This document shows positions 22,059 through 32,329 of a DNA stretch of 64,000 bases, piece by piece. Origin of the DNA: Bryoerythrophyllum caledonicum (taxonomy: Eukaryota; Streptophyta; Bryopsida; Pottiales; Pottiaceae); NCBI GenBank assembly GCA_963971425.1, contig OZ020516.1, positions 36,258,199 through 36,322,198 on the forward strand. The letters run 5' to 3'. Below the pieces are notes generated by a model. It was not told where the DNA came from and searched no databases. It saw nothing but the letters and a program-made list of their open reading frames with translations. Made by a program: the position numbers and the translations under genes. Position 1 is the stretch's first letter, and each line of letters starts with the position of its first letter.

Positions 22059-22445
22059 ATGGTCGCGTCAAGCAATCCGTCATTTGTCGACGACTTTGAT
22101 CCCTCCATAGACAACTTCTCTATCAACGTTCCAATAGATGCTCATTTGTCAGAATTTGAAGTTCTCCCTAGACGCTTCTGGGTCAGCAAGCTAGCCAATA
22201 TTAGAAACGTTTGCACTGTCATAATTATTGTTGGAATACTTTATAAGCTTTGCACCTTAAATATTCCTCGGTCAAATACTCCATTAGTTGATACACTCGT
22301 CTCTATTCACGTATCGAGTATATTTATTCAAGAAAAGACACTGAATAAATGGCGTTATTCCATCAAATGTTGGCCTATTGAGAAAGTATTTATAATGGAG
22401 TTAGTCTCTTCCACCATGAGCAGCGAGATACATACAATTATGTAA
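22059..22445 (+). CDS. Hypothetical protein, first part of a disrupted gene
   Basis: Open frame of 128 codons, acidic at its N-terminus (FVDDFDPSIDNF) with one hydrophobic stretch (VCTVIIIVGILYKLC). No family recognised. It is followed by a 55-bp sequence (22519-22573) that recurs at 27086-27140 just before the decayed DNK/GHTH-motif gene, so it may be the 5' part of that gene, separated by a later insertion (inference). Confidence 0.3.
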   Translation: MVASSNPSFVDDFDPSIDNFSINVPIDAHLSEFEVLPRRFWVSKLANIRNVCTVIIIVGILYKLCTLNIPRSNTPLVDTLVSIHVSSIFIQEKTLNKWRYSIKCWPIEKVFIMELVSSTMSSEIHTIM

Positions 22446-22518
22446 CGGCAATAAGAAGCCAACCCTTTGGAGATAGGACTTGTTCTTATGAGAGTTCATC
22501 TACAGCCCCTTCAATCCC

Positions 22519-22573
22519 TGTTTCTATGAAGATATTAGTTCTCCTCTATGATCAGTCCATCAATTTTGTTGCT
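22519..22573 (+). repeat. 55-bp direct repeat, left copy
   Basis: TGTTTCTATGAAGATATTAG... matches 27086-27140 with two mismatches. The pair brackets about 4.5 kb of unrelated DNA. It is too long for a normal target-site duplication. Confidence 0.85.
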
Positions 22574-22580
22574 AGAAATA

Positions 22581-22630
22581 CAATTACAGATGAGAGTTCA
22601 TCTGTAATTGTGGGAGTCTGAAACTCCCAC
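22581..22630. repeat. Two perfect hairpins back to back
   Basis: Hairpin 1: arms 22581-22593 and 22598-22610 (13 bp, loop GAGT). Hairpin 2: arms GTGGGAGT 22610-22617 and ACTCCCAC 22623-22630 (8 bp, 5-nt loop). They start at the right edge of the 55-bp repeat, where the inserted DNA begins. Confidence 0.85.
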
Positions 22631-23058
22631 TTGGTTGCCCCTACCAAAAAAATTAGCTAAAATGCTAATTTTTAGTTTAGATAACCGGCAAAGTAGTTGG
22701 TATTGCATAGAAGTAGGTTGCATAGCAATAAGTGAAAGTAGGAGAATGCTTAACCAGTTAATTAGTGTTATAGTGGTAAGAAAACCGGGCCTTGAAACAA
22801 CCAAGTTTTATGCCCAGTAAGACTTGAAGGAAACGCTTGAGAAAAGTCTCCGGGACAAAGGCCCAAATCATCACTTAGGGCTAAATTAGCTATTTAAGTT
22901 TTCATTAAGTAGATGGACTATTTATTAGTTTTCTAGTTTAATTGTATAGGTTTTTTTTTTAGTTGGAGACCTAAATTCTTATTCAAAAGAATAGGAATTT
23001 AATAATTTATTTAATATGAAAGGAAAAGACAATTAAAATTTTAAAAATAAATATACGT

Positions 23059-23110
23059 TAGGTGATACCCGAGCAGAACCCGGATATTAGCCGGGTACGG
23101 GTATCACCTA
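23059..23110. repeat. Nested hairpin with perfect 13-bp outer stem
   Basis: Outer arms TAGGTGATACCCG (23059-23071) and CGGGTATCACCTA (23098-23110). Inner arms ACCCGG (23078-23083) and CCGGGT (23091-23096). It immediately precedes the GA-rich tandem array. Confidence 0.85.
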
Positions 23111-23135
23111 GGTACTAGGAGGTACTCCTTGCGTA

Positions 23136-23720
23136 TTGCCCGAGTACCGGGAGGAGAACACAACGAGGAGCATCAGCAGACGAGGAGCAACATCAACAGC
23201 GAGAATACAACAAAAAACATCAACAGACGAGGAGCAATATGATCAACACCAAGGGGGAGAACACAACAAGGAGCATCAACAAACGAGGAGTAGCATCAAC
23301 ACCGAGGGGGAGAACACAACGAGGAGTATCAATAGACAAGGAACAACATCAATAGCGAGGAGCAGCACCACAACAAGGAGCAACATCAATAGCAAGGAGC
23401 AACAACACAGCCGAAGGGAGAGTACACAGTCCGAGGGGAAGAAGAAGAAGGGGAAGAAGAAGAAAGGTGGAAGGAGTAGCATCAACACCGAGGGGGGAGA
23501 ACACAACAAGGAGCATCAACAGACGAGGAGCAACATCAACACCGAGGGGGGAGAACACAACGAGGAGCATCAATAGACAAGGAGCAACATCAATAGCGAG
23601 GAGCAGCACCACAACAAAGAGTAACATCAACAGCAAGGAGCAACAACATAGTCGAAGGGAGAGTACATAGTCCGAGGGGAAGAAGAAGAAGAAAGGTGGA
23701 AGGAGAAGAAACCACCTAAG
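23136..23720 (+). repeat. GA/CA-rich tandem array, open in one frame
   Basis: Units of the type CGAGGAGCAACATCAACA and GGGGGAGAACACAACGAGGAGCATCAA are arranged in two longer blocks of about 230 bp. Each block ends with CCGAAGGGAGAGTACA, a GAAGAAGAAG tract and GGTGGAAGGAG. One frame stays open for 146 codons (23136-23576) and encodes Arg/Ser/Thr/Gln-rich repeats (RSINRRGATS-like). The opposite strand is also open. An array inside a retroelement leader is more likely than a gene. Confidence 0.7.
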
Positions 23721-26700
23721 GTTTGAATTTGCAAACACCTAGGGTTTTGATTTTTACAACCTAGGGTTTGTGGAAGATTATGGCAGATGGGGTTTTAGAT
23801 ACAAAGGAGGTGGAGATTGCTAGGCAAGGAGGTGGTGCAAGGAGATTCCCAACCGCGGCAAGAAGACTCACAGGCTGAACCACGATTTCAAGGAGGTTGC
23901 GAGTACAAAAAAGAGGTGGCAAGAATTGTGAACAAATTGATTATTGTCAATTGATGGGTTTTTCTTGATTGTATAACTTCCTTGTTTGTAAGATCTCTTA
24001 TCATGTTCTTTTTCTCGGGTGAATTCCGGTTGCCTTCTTTCCAATCTAGAGAAAAGTCTTCCGGTAGACTCTATTTAGACCTCATACATCTTTGATCTTG
24101 AATTCTTGTTACTTTTGCGTCTACTATCTGTCCCATCATTTATTTTCCATTATCTCGGCCTTGTGGCAAGTCTTCTTTTGTGTTCTCCCTATTCTACCCT
24201 TTTTTCTAAGTCTTGCTAGATTTTCTATCTTTTTCCCGGTCTCTCCGATCTCCCGGAACACCCCCTTCAAAAATTCTTGTTCTCCTAAGTCATCTCTTTT
24301 GCTTAAAATGGTTAATTGTTATGTTGTTTCATTAGTTGTATTACTAGATGTGTGAGATGCCTACATCCACATTAATCTAGAAAAGTGTTCCGAAGAAAGA
24401 ACACCAATTGCCCGATATAGTTGTGTTTTCCGGGCCAGACCGGAAATTGTGATAAGTTGGCTGGGTGATTGGTGGAAGTACAGGCATATCTCGGAGTTAG
24501 TCCATTCCGGACAACATGACTTCACCGGGGACATTGAAGCTTTCCAAGATTGATTCTAACAAGTGGAAGGGGACGGAGCAAGGAGGAAAATTGGAGAAAG
24601 ACCTCATCCGGATGGGTTGCATAGGATTATACAAGAAACCTTGGATCTTCCAAAAGGGATATGCGGCTATAGAATTGCTACCTCTCCGGACACCCCGGGT
24701 AGTCTACTGGGCTAATCGCCGGACATGGACCACATAAGTATTGCGTAAAGTGTATTCTTTTCAAGAAGAGGAGGATGGATACCCGGGATCAACCGGGAGT
24801 TGTTGGATAAGCACTTATCAAACTCCTACGATGTATCGGAGTGCTATCGGAGTGATCAATTCATGAACAACTGATTGAGGAGGGTGGTTGAGTTTTTAAA
24901 CCCAATCTTCCATCCCAACCGACGTGAAAGAACCACAGCACGGCTAGCCACAACCTACATACATGCATTCTTCGAGGATTCCTTCCCGGATTGGGAATTT
25001 TTGTTGGAAGAAGCGTTTTTACCACAACTTTGGACAATTCAACAAGGTGGATGTCCAGTAGATGGAGATGGAGCTTTTAGATGCAAGCAACCTTCAGAAG
25101 GCTTTCCGAAAGGCGTTTGAAGTAGAAAAATACCGGAGACATTTTAGCTGTAGCTCGAGAAGTCCGCGAACAGTTAACTAAAGTGAAGAGGGATCTTTGG
25201 ACATCCCAGAAGGAGCACTTTGATATGAAGGTCAAGGCACAAGAGACTATGGTGGCACTAACCAAGCTGCTTGCTGGACAAACAAATGCCACCATACCAA
25301 TATAAGACCGGAGCCCAACTCGGAGGAAGAGAAGGTTTATCAATACCTATTCTCTTTCTTCAAAAGATGATGATTCATCCATTCAATGTCTATTGAGTAG
25401 AGCAGATTTTCCATCTTCCTAGGAATGGAGTGTGAAAGTCTATAAGAAATAACAATGTCTCACAGTCAACCCTCCTGGGAAGGAACCAATTGATCTTTCC
25501 TTCTCACAAACATATTCTTTGGTTGAGTCTCCGGTAGCTATGCTTGTTGATCCGGTGGAGACTTCTCATGTATCGGTGGATACTCATAATATTCCGGTGG
25601 ATACTCCCAATCTACCGGTAGACCTCCTAGTTGAGACTTTCAACCTTCCAATGGATTCTCTTGACTATGTATCCGTGGATACTCCCAATCTTCCAGTCAA
25701 TCCTCCCATGGATCTACCGGAAGATAAGTCCACTCTTCTGAATAAGTCTTTCGGATGAGCCTATGTTATATGTTATATGTTATTGTGGATTTATCCTATC
25801 TGTTGATAGAATGTTGCTAGGTACGATAGATTAAGGCTAGGGTGGGAGTAGCAATGTCAATGGGGCTCCATTGTGCACCCGATCATTACCACTTGAGTGA
25901 ATTCTCCGGCTACCTATTTTTGTCAAAGTATATTTTACTGGTCTCAGGCCGGGAGTCTTCTGGTTTACCGGTCTAACCGTTAATCCGCGGGTGACTAGAA
26001 AATCCTCAATTCTAGGATCTAAATGTCGTTTTCCACTTTTTGTTGACCTAGTTTTTCGAGGGTAGCTAGTGGCCTTTGTGTACTTAAGGAGCCTAAGGCA
26101 TTGTTTTAAGTACTCCTCTCTTTGTTGCTTTGTTTGTGTCTTGTCTTCATTGCTTGCATCTAGAGTTATTGTTGAGCTTGTATGAGTAGAGAGGTAGGAA
26201 GTTGAGTCCTCCTAGTGGGTCTTTGCTAGGATACATAAGGTTGTGGCTTGTTGAATGTTATGTGGTTGAATATAAGTTAAGGCTTCCAGAGGGAGTAGGA
26301 TATCTAGGCTAGATGGTGGAGTAAGGTCCGAGATTTACTTCAAACCCTAGACCGGTTGGACCGGAAAGAGTTGCTTACCGGATCGGATCCGGGAAGCCTA
26401 CTGCTATTTATGATAGCATCCCTTAAGTGAAAAGTGTTTGGATTGGTGGGGAGGAGGGGTGACATCCCCCCTCTTAGTACACCGGGAGAGATCCCAACTA
26501 AGCCTGAATCTGGAGTATTCCCAATTTTCTACCTTTACAATGGATGAGTTCCCTCGATCTTCGTCGAAGATTGTCTTGCTTATGTGAATTACTTAGCATT
26601 TGATTGTTGTGATTCTTGTATCTTCCTTGTTTGATTCATTGGGTGTGGTTGTAGTTGGAATCTGGCTTTGCTGGACTAGTTTACTAATACTATTTTTTGG

Positions 26701-27082
26701 TAGATTATGAAGGCCGATGAACTAGCTGCAACCTTTAACTCTTTCATGGTATAGAGTTAGGCTGTGAAGATTGTGGCATCTGGACTGTAAGAACGGAGGG
26801 CAGTGACTTTCCGGGCAATGTAAAAACTTATCGGAAAACTACTCTAACCCTCAATAGAATTTAAATTAAACATTTGTGGTTACTTCTTGTCGGTCACTAC
26901 GGTACCGAGAAGCCATCTTCCTGGATATGCTGAGATATTGAGCATGCATTATTCAAATTTAGAAAGTTTGACACACAATAAAAATCTCTGGAAACGATCT
27001 GGTTAGATGGGCTCGCTTAAGGTTAATTTCAGTTAACTTTGGGAATTATGAACTACTAGACTACAACAATAATACTTTTAAT
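23721..27082 (+). mobile_element. Decayed retroelement-like insert
   Basis: Rich in CCGG and TCCGGTGGA motifs, unlike its AT-rich flanks. Plus-strand frames include 24516-24737 (MTSPGTLKLSKIDSNKWKG, gag-like in feel), 24875-25120, and 25519-25758, a Pro/Val-rich repeat with four versions of VDTPNLPVD. Stops and frame changes separate them. No reverse transcriptase, protease or LTR pair was recognised, so the class is uncertain. It sits between the two 55-bp direct repeats. Confidence 0.4.
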
Positions 27083-27085
27083 TCA

Positions 27086-27140
27086 TGTTTCTACGAAGAT
27101 ATTAGTTCTCCTCTATGATCAATCCATCAATTTTGTTGCT
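27086..27140 (+). repeat. 55-bp direct repeat, right copy
   Basis: Partner of 22519-22573. Sequence continuity with the decayed gene to the right resumes here. Confidence 0.85.
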
Positions 27141-27182
27141 TCACAAGTTGTGTTCAACACTTTCAACGACAGAAAATTAAAA

Positions 27183-27304
27183 CGTCATATTCATTAAATT
27201 GAGACATTTCATAGTCTCAAATGAGTGACTTTGAACTCGACAGTAATAGGGATGGAAGTCTCAAACTTCGTGAAATATCTCAATTTAACGAATATGGCCA
27301 TTTA
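27183..27304 (-). mobile_element. 120-bp MITE, copy 1
   Basis: Begins CATATTCATTAAATTGAGACATTTCA and ends TGAAATATCTCAATTTAACGAATATGGCC, giving about 28-bp terminal inverted repeats. The core AGTGACTTTGAACTCGACAGTAATAGGGATGG is matched in inverted orientation by the copy at 58824-58944. Confidence 0.8.
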
Positions 27305-27399
27305 AGGTTCTGCGGGAGCGGATGTACTTTGGACATTCGTTCAATTTAGAAGGCATATAAAGCTAGATGTTCATGTAGAGTTCCATCTTGACAACAACA

Positions 27400-29015
27400 G
27401 TAGAAATGTAGTAACTATCAAGGGCACTGACCAATGACATTTGCGCAGATGTCTGGCAAGACATCATGGGCATTAGAGAGACTTCTTTCTACGAGCATGC
27501 AAAAACCGCGGCTACTGGTGTAGTTGTGCAGCCTCATGGTGATACTAGGAAACAAAAACCAGGGAGTCACATTGTTGTTACTACCGCCACTTTGCTCGAC
27601 ATTCTCAATAAGAATGCAGATCATATGCTGCATAAGATCCATATAGGCCACATCATGTCTTCTGCTAAGACTGCGATTGCCAAAGTTCTTCCCGCAAGTC
27701 GGAAGTGGAACGATCAAATCCCAGTGCTTGATATCCATTTAGCCGAATGTGGCCTTGGTTGAATTTCTACTTCATGGCTAAGCAAGATTATGCGGATCTG
27801 TTTTGAGATTACAATGCAAAACAATCCAGAGATAATTTGCACATTGTATAACATGTGAGTTGTTTCTAGAGCATAGGAAATTGCACCAGCCTGGAACAGA
27901 AGTTGCGCTTCTATGGTAGAGAAGGTTATATCTCTCCACTTGGATTCAGCATGGATTCATTGAGACATGTATTGTTCCAATCGTTACTGCTCTAAAGAGT
28001 TGCCGGTTGAATGTGCTATAATAATGTACAACAAGATGGATCACTCCAAGACAATGTCGCATGTCTTCTCGCACAAGACAAAAGAACTCGATGGTATGAT
28101 GAAGTTGCCCATCTACTACTAGAATACTTGCACATGGTCATTGCAACCTTTGTTATGCTCATTATGACTTGGATATATAATCCCATGTCGTCAACTATAT
28201 AGTCGGCTCATTTGCTAGGTTGTTGCATGATTTAGAAGAAACCCCAAAGTCATCTTCCCGCTGGTTGTTTGTGGGTTCTGGGAGAAATCCATTGTTGCAG
28301 GCCGTTTTGCAAGGTGCCTCAGATGCTTGTGTGCCATTCCCCCTGGCTGCACGTGAGTCCCTAGCACCAACAAATCCTTTTCCGCTTATATTAGATGTGC
28401 AAATGGACAATGTTGTAAGTGACAACAAAACAAATATGTGTTTTGCTTTTGGTCTTTTCTTGTTGCATAGGATATATTTTGGGAGGTCTATGTTAATTTC
28501 ATGCTTGTAGGCCACACTCACAATGACATTGATGCATTATTTGGTCATTGGAGTATCGTTTCAAAGAAGGAGAATTTTTCCATGGTTCCTTTGCTTATGA
28601 GGTAGTTCATGGAGACTGAATGTTCCAAATATTCTGCACCTAATTGAAGAAGTCTCATACTTCAAATCCTTTATTATTAACGGTATTGCAGATAGGGACA
28701 AGCCATTGTAGGGCCATGAAAAGGCTCACTAATTCAAATTCTGTGTTGACTCTAATGGATGTTCCATGATGAAGCACAACAATCTTTGTCATTACAACAA
28801 TTGGCTTCCAAGAGAGGGGGGTAGAATTAAGTTGTGCAAGGCGGATTCTAATGGAAGGTCCTTGTGGCCTTGTGTAAAACCAATTTCATTGCCATTACAT
28901 GCAATGCGCAATCTCCCCAAAGTGATTAAAGGACTTTTTGGATCTATTTCATATTGGGAGCAACAACAAGGGGAGACCATACTAGTGAATACCAAAGGCA
29001 ATATAAACCTTTAAA
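27400..29015 (+). pseudogene. Decayed gene with MDHSKT / DNK / GHTHNDID motifs (DUF7869-like)
   Basis: Plus-strand frames, broken by stops and shifts, keep landmarks in the order seen in a large family of uncharacterised eukaryotic proteins often annotated as DUF7869: MDHSKTMSHVFSHKTKELDG (about 28036-28095), a GHCNLCYAH stretch (about 28135-28165), VQMDNVVSDNKTNMCFAFG (about 28400-28455), GHTHNDIDALFGHWS (28511-28555), then WLPREGGRIKLCK and a Trp-rich tail (28766-29012). The spaced Asp and His/Asp motifs suggest an RNase H-like nuclease fold, perhaps a transposase (inference). An N-terminal fragment lies at 27466-27762. Certainly non-functional here. Confidence 0.5.
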
Positions 29016-29671
29016 GAGCTACTAGTGGCAGGCGATAAGAGACTCACTTTGTCAAACAATGGAAGTTTGTCCACTACACTATAAGATGGTTTTGACCTCT
29101 TAGTCAAATTGAGAAGACTATTGAAGACCAATTCACAAATGTTAACGCTTTTTGCGAAGAGTACAATAAGGATGACTTCTTTGTTAAGCAAAGTTGTCAT
29201 AGGCCTCTACCTTCATTGCGGATTAATCAGGATGTTTACTCAAGCTAACTTGTTGCATTAAGGCCATGCAATTGAGATGATTGTCCTGTTTGGATTGCAT
29301 GAGCGCTCTTCAACCCTAGTTTTGATTCGAAGAGGCTAAATTCTACCAAAATACAATACTTCCATCCTACTTCATGCGATGCAAACGTCCAAAGGTGTTA
29401 TGGGGGATGGGCCGCCTCCAATGGTCTATAATGGACTGTAGGCAATGAACAACTTTTGGAATGGCAGAGCACCAAAGCTCAATTGGCAACATGGAAATGT
29501 AAACGTAGGCGTGAATTTCTTATTGTGAAAGTACCTCAAAAAACAAGTAGAAATCATCCAAGAGAGTTTGAGCAAGGGAACCAAGTTGTCTTTCCTAGAG
29601 TGATTTTGTAATACAAAGATGTTGCTTGTCTACTAGGAATGTATTTGTAGACATAAAAGAAAATATTGGCA

Positions 29672-30070
29672 TGCTTTCAGCTCAAGTCAAGTTGATACTT
29701 CACACCAATTTCACTTGTAGCTTAATTCATTTGAGTGATTTCACATTCTAGTTTTTTGTTTATTAAAATGCCTTACCACATAAGAGTTGTTTGCCCACTT
29801 TTAGCTTTTGTCAAGCTGAAAATGCACACCAATTTCTCTCATAGCTTAATTGATTTCAGTGCTTTCACATTATACTCTTTGGTTTATTCGAATGCCTCTT
29901 TGTAGGAGCAATTTGTCCAATTTCATCTCAACTTGACCTGAATTTGTACACCAATTTCTCTTGAAGATAAATACATTTCATTGCTTTGACATTCTTCTAT
30001 TGGTATTTTGAATGGTTTTTCCATTTCAAACTAAAACATGTATACCAATTTCTTTGACTTCCATCTAATT
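29672..30070 (+). repeat. Tandem array of about 125-bp units, each opening with the palindromic motif
   Basis: Three and a half units start near 29672, 29798, 29922 and 30040. Each begins with a variant of TTCAGCTCAAGTCAAGTTGA, continues TRCACACCAATTTCTCTTGTAGCTTAATT..ATTTCA, and ends TTTGTTTATTAAAATGCC-like. The last unit is truncated. This resembles a subterminal repeat array of a DNA transposon and lies 0.7 kb downstream of the decayed gene. Confidence 0.7.
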
Positions 30071-30099
30071 TCATAGATCATCCTTCACCTCTTATTTTG

Positions 30100-31224
30100 A
30101 TGGACACTACACTCGTAGATATTGGACAAACTGCATTGTGCAAATTCAACTAAACATTTGCATGTTTAGATCAACTCAAGCTTCAAATATTATTTTAAAA
30201 GGCTTCGAGATTCAAGTCTTCCAATTTAATGAATATGGTGTTTATAGCCTGGCTAATTATTTTTTTATAATTTTTTTAAAAAAAGATCAAAAATCACGAT
30301 ATCTTTGCTTCATTGCACAAATAGCTTTTTCAACATAAGAGTTTTTCTCTAACACGTAATAAAATTAGAGAAATAATATTTTACAATTATAGGAAGCCCT
30401 TTCATACATACTTATAATGCAACAAAATGTGTAAATACAATTGATGCCTAATGAATTACAATGCTAGTTAGGTGGAGGATATTCTTGCCATGGAACATAC
30501 TTGTAACTATGATATCCACCTAAAATTATATACACTTAGTTCTCTGTGTAACAAAGGTCAAATCCATTTGATTCATTCATCAATAACCTACTTTAATGAA
30601 TCATTTTTCATGAATTATTAAAATAAATCTTTTTTAGATTCTTATATTGTCTATAGAGTACTCCATTCTTGTATTTATATCTCTTACCAATCATTTGCCA
30701 CCATTTTTGTAATGTTTCATTCCATAATCAAGTACAAAATAGCTGCATAATTACTTGCATTATCCCTTCAATGCCCCATATATTCTAGAGCTGTGTTGGA
30801 AAGTCTCATTTTGGGCCTCTCCGGCATTGAAGGTTTATAGGAGAACACTCCACCGTTCTCCTTATGTGGTATTTCAAATTTCCTACACTAATTCTTGTAA
30901 ACCAAAAATTTCAATGTTCCACTTCAATTCTCAATCCATATCAAATTATGTACTCTAGAAATAATATGGGTTGTTTCTATATTTTTTACACAAAATTAAT
31001 GACATAGATATGTGTAAAGCAAATCTGCACGGACAATGAGCAAATGATGGCAAAGTCATAATCTATACAAATCCGTGTAGATGTGTCAAGAGCGGTGGAA
31101 CAGTAGAGAGGTGGCAATGAGGTGGTGGTTTATGGTAGGGAGTTAATGCAAAAGGTAACAAACAAAGAATTGTTTTAAAACCAAAATTAATGTGTTCCAC
31201 ATTATTTTTCACCCACATTTTTAA
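30100..31224. other. AT-rich DNA, no gene seen
   Basis: Short low-complexity frames only. No repeat or RNA gene recognised. Confidence 0.55.
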
Positions 31225-31521
31225 GGGCCGCTTCACACCAAAACCAAGGTCAAGAGGGTGTCGGTTTCCACCAATGAGATTGCAAGACTGGCCAAAGTTT
31301 GGCCTCTTGGCCTTCACACCAAGGCTGAAGCCCAGAGGCCATTGCCCTCCATTGTGCCTACATGGCAACACTTTTCGAGAGTTTTGGTGCCAAAGCAACG
31401 GCTTCTCAAGTGCAAACTTGGGTTGCCGTTTTAGCCAAGCCAAACAGTTTGGCCTCTCGCCATTGTTTGGGGTGAAATTTTGGCAGTCGGCCTGTCAACT
31501 TGCCCCAGTGTGAAGCAGCCC
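31225..31521. mobile_element. PIF/Harbinger-type MITE
   Basis: 297 bp with terminal inverted repeats GGGCCGCTTCACAC and GTGTGAAGCAGCCC (one mismatch), flanked on both sides by TAA (31222-31224, 31522-31524), the typical PIF/Harbinger target duplication. GC content is higher than in the flanks. The interior is full of TTGGCC / GGCCAA motifs and codes for nothing recognisable. Confidence 0.85.
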
Positions 31522-32189
31522 TAAGGCACAGACACTATACAAGGTGAACAATCAAGTAAAATCCACCCCAGTTACCGTTAGTCAAAACAACGCCACAAAA
31601 TTACAAACCACACAGTCCAAACTTGGAACCTTCTATGGTCAAGTAAAATCCGCCCAGTTACTGATAGTCAAACCAACACTACAAAAAACACATAACCACA
31701 CAGCCCAAACTTTGAAGATAACTTTCATTGCCAGGCCTTTGCTGCATGGTCATTGATGCATGCCATAATTATGGATTGTAGGACATAGCCACAAGGTGGC
31801 ATGTGATGGTGGCATGTGATGGTGGCATGTGATCGGGCCAATTATAACTTGACAGTGGGTGGCCAGTGCAAGGCTTTTTGGTACATGACTGACCTTATCG
31901 TAGAACTTGTACGTGAAGCACACCATCATCTACATGCACCATCAGATGTGAAAGCCTGCTTGGAAATCTCCTTCAATGTAAAAGTTTTGATGTAGATAAC
32001 TTCAATGCTCTTCTTGTGTTTTGCAAGCCACATAAAAAAATCTACTCTCTTGTATGTTGCTTTTGTTCTAAATTGTACACAAGAGCTCAAGATGCAAGGA
32101 ATAAACAATCACATGTTTCCATTGGGAGGATGTTACAATATAGAGCCAATTTTGAAGTAGATCATAATACAGTTCTCTCTACAACAACC

Positions 32190-32324
32190 TTGTTTGTTTA
32201 CATTATAACAAGTAGCTTCCTCTACAACAATCCAAGCTTGTTTACATTATAACAAGTAGCTTCCTCTACAACAATCCAAGCTTGTTTACATTATAACAAG
32301 TAGCTTCCTCTACAACAATCCAAG
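32190..32324. repeat. 44-bp tandem repeat, three copies
   Basis: Unit CTTGTTTACATTATAACAAG followed by TAGCTTCCTCTACAACAATCCAAG, almost identical in three copies. This implies a recent expansion. Confidence 0.9.
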
Positions 32325-32329
32325 CCAAC

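Noticed and set aside
23276..23738. Hydrophobic Leu/Val/Pro-rich minus-strand frames as membrane proteins
   Set aside because: They are the reverse strand of the GA/CA tandem array.
31063..31443. 126-codon minus-strand frame at 31 kb as a gene
   Set aside because: It lies mostly inside the Harbinger-type MITE and has no domain.
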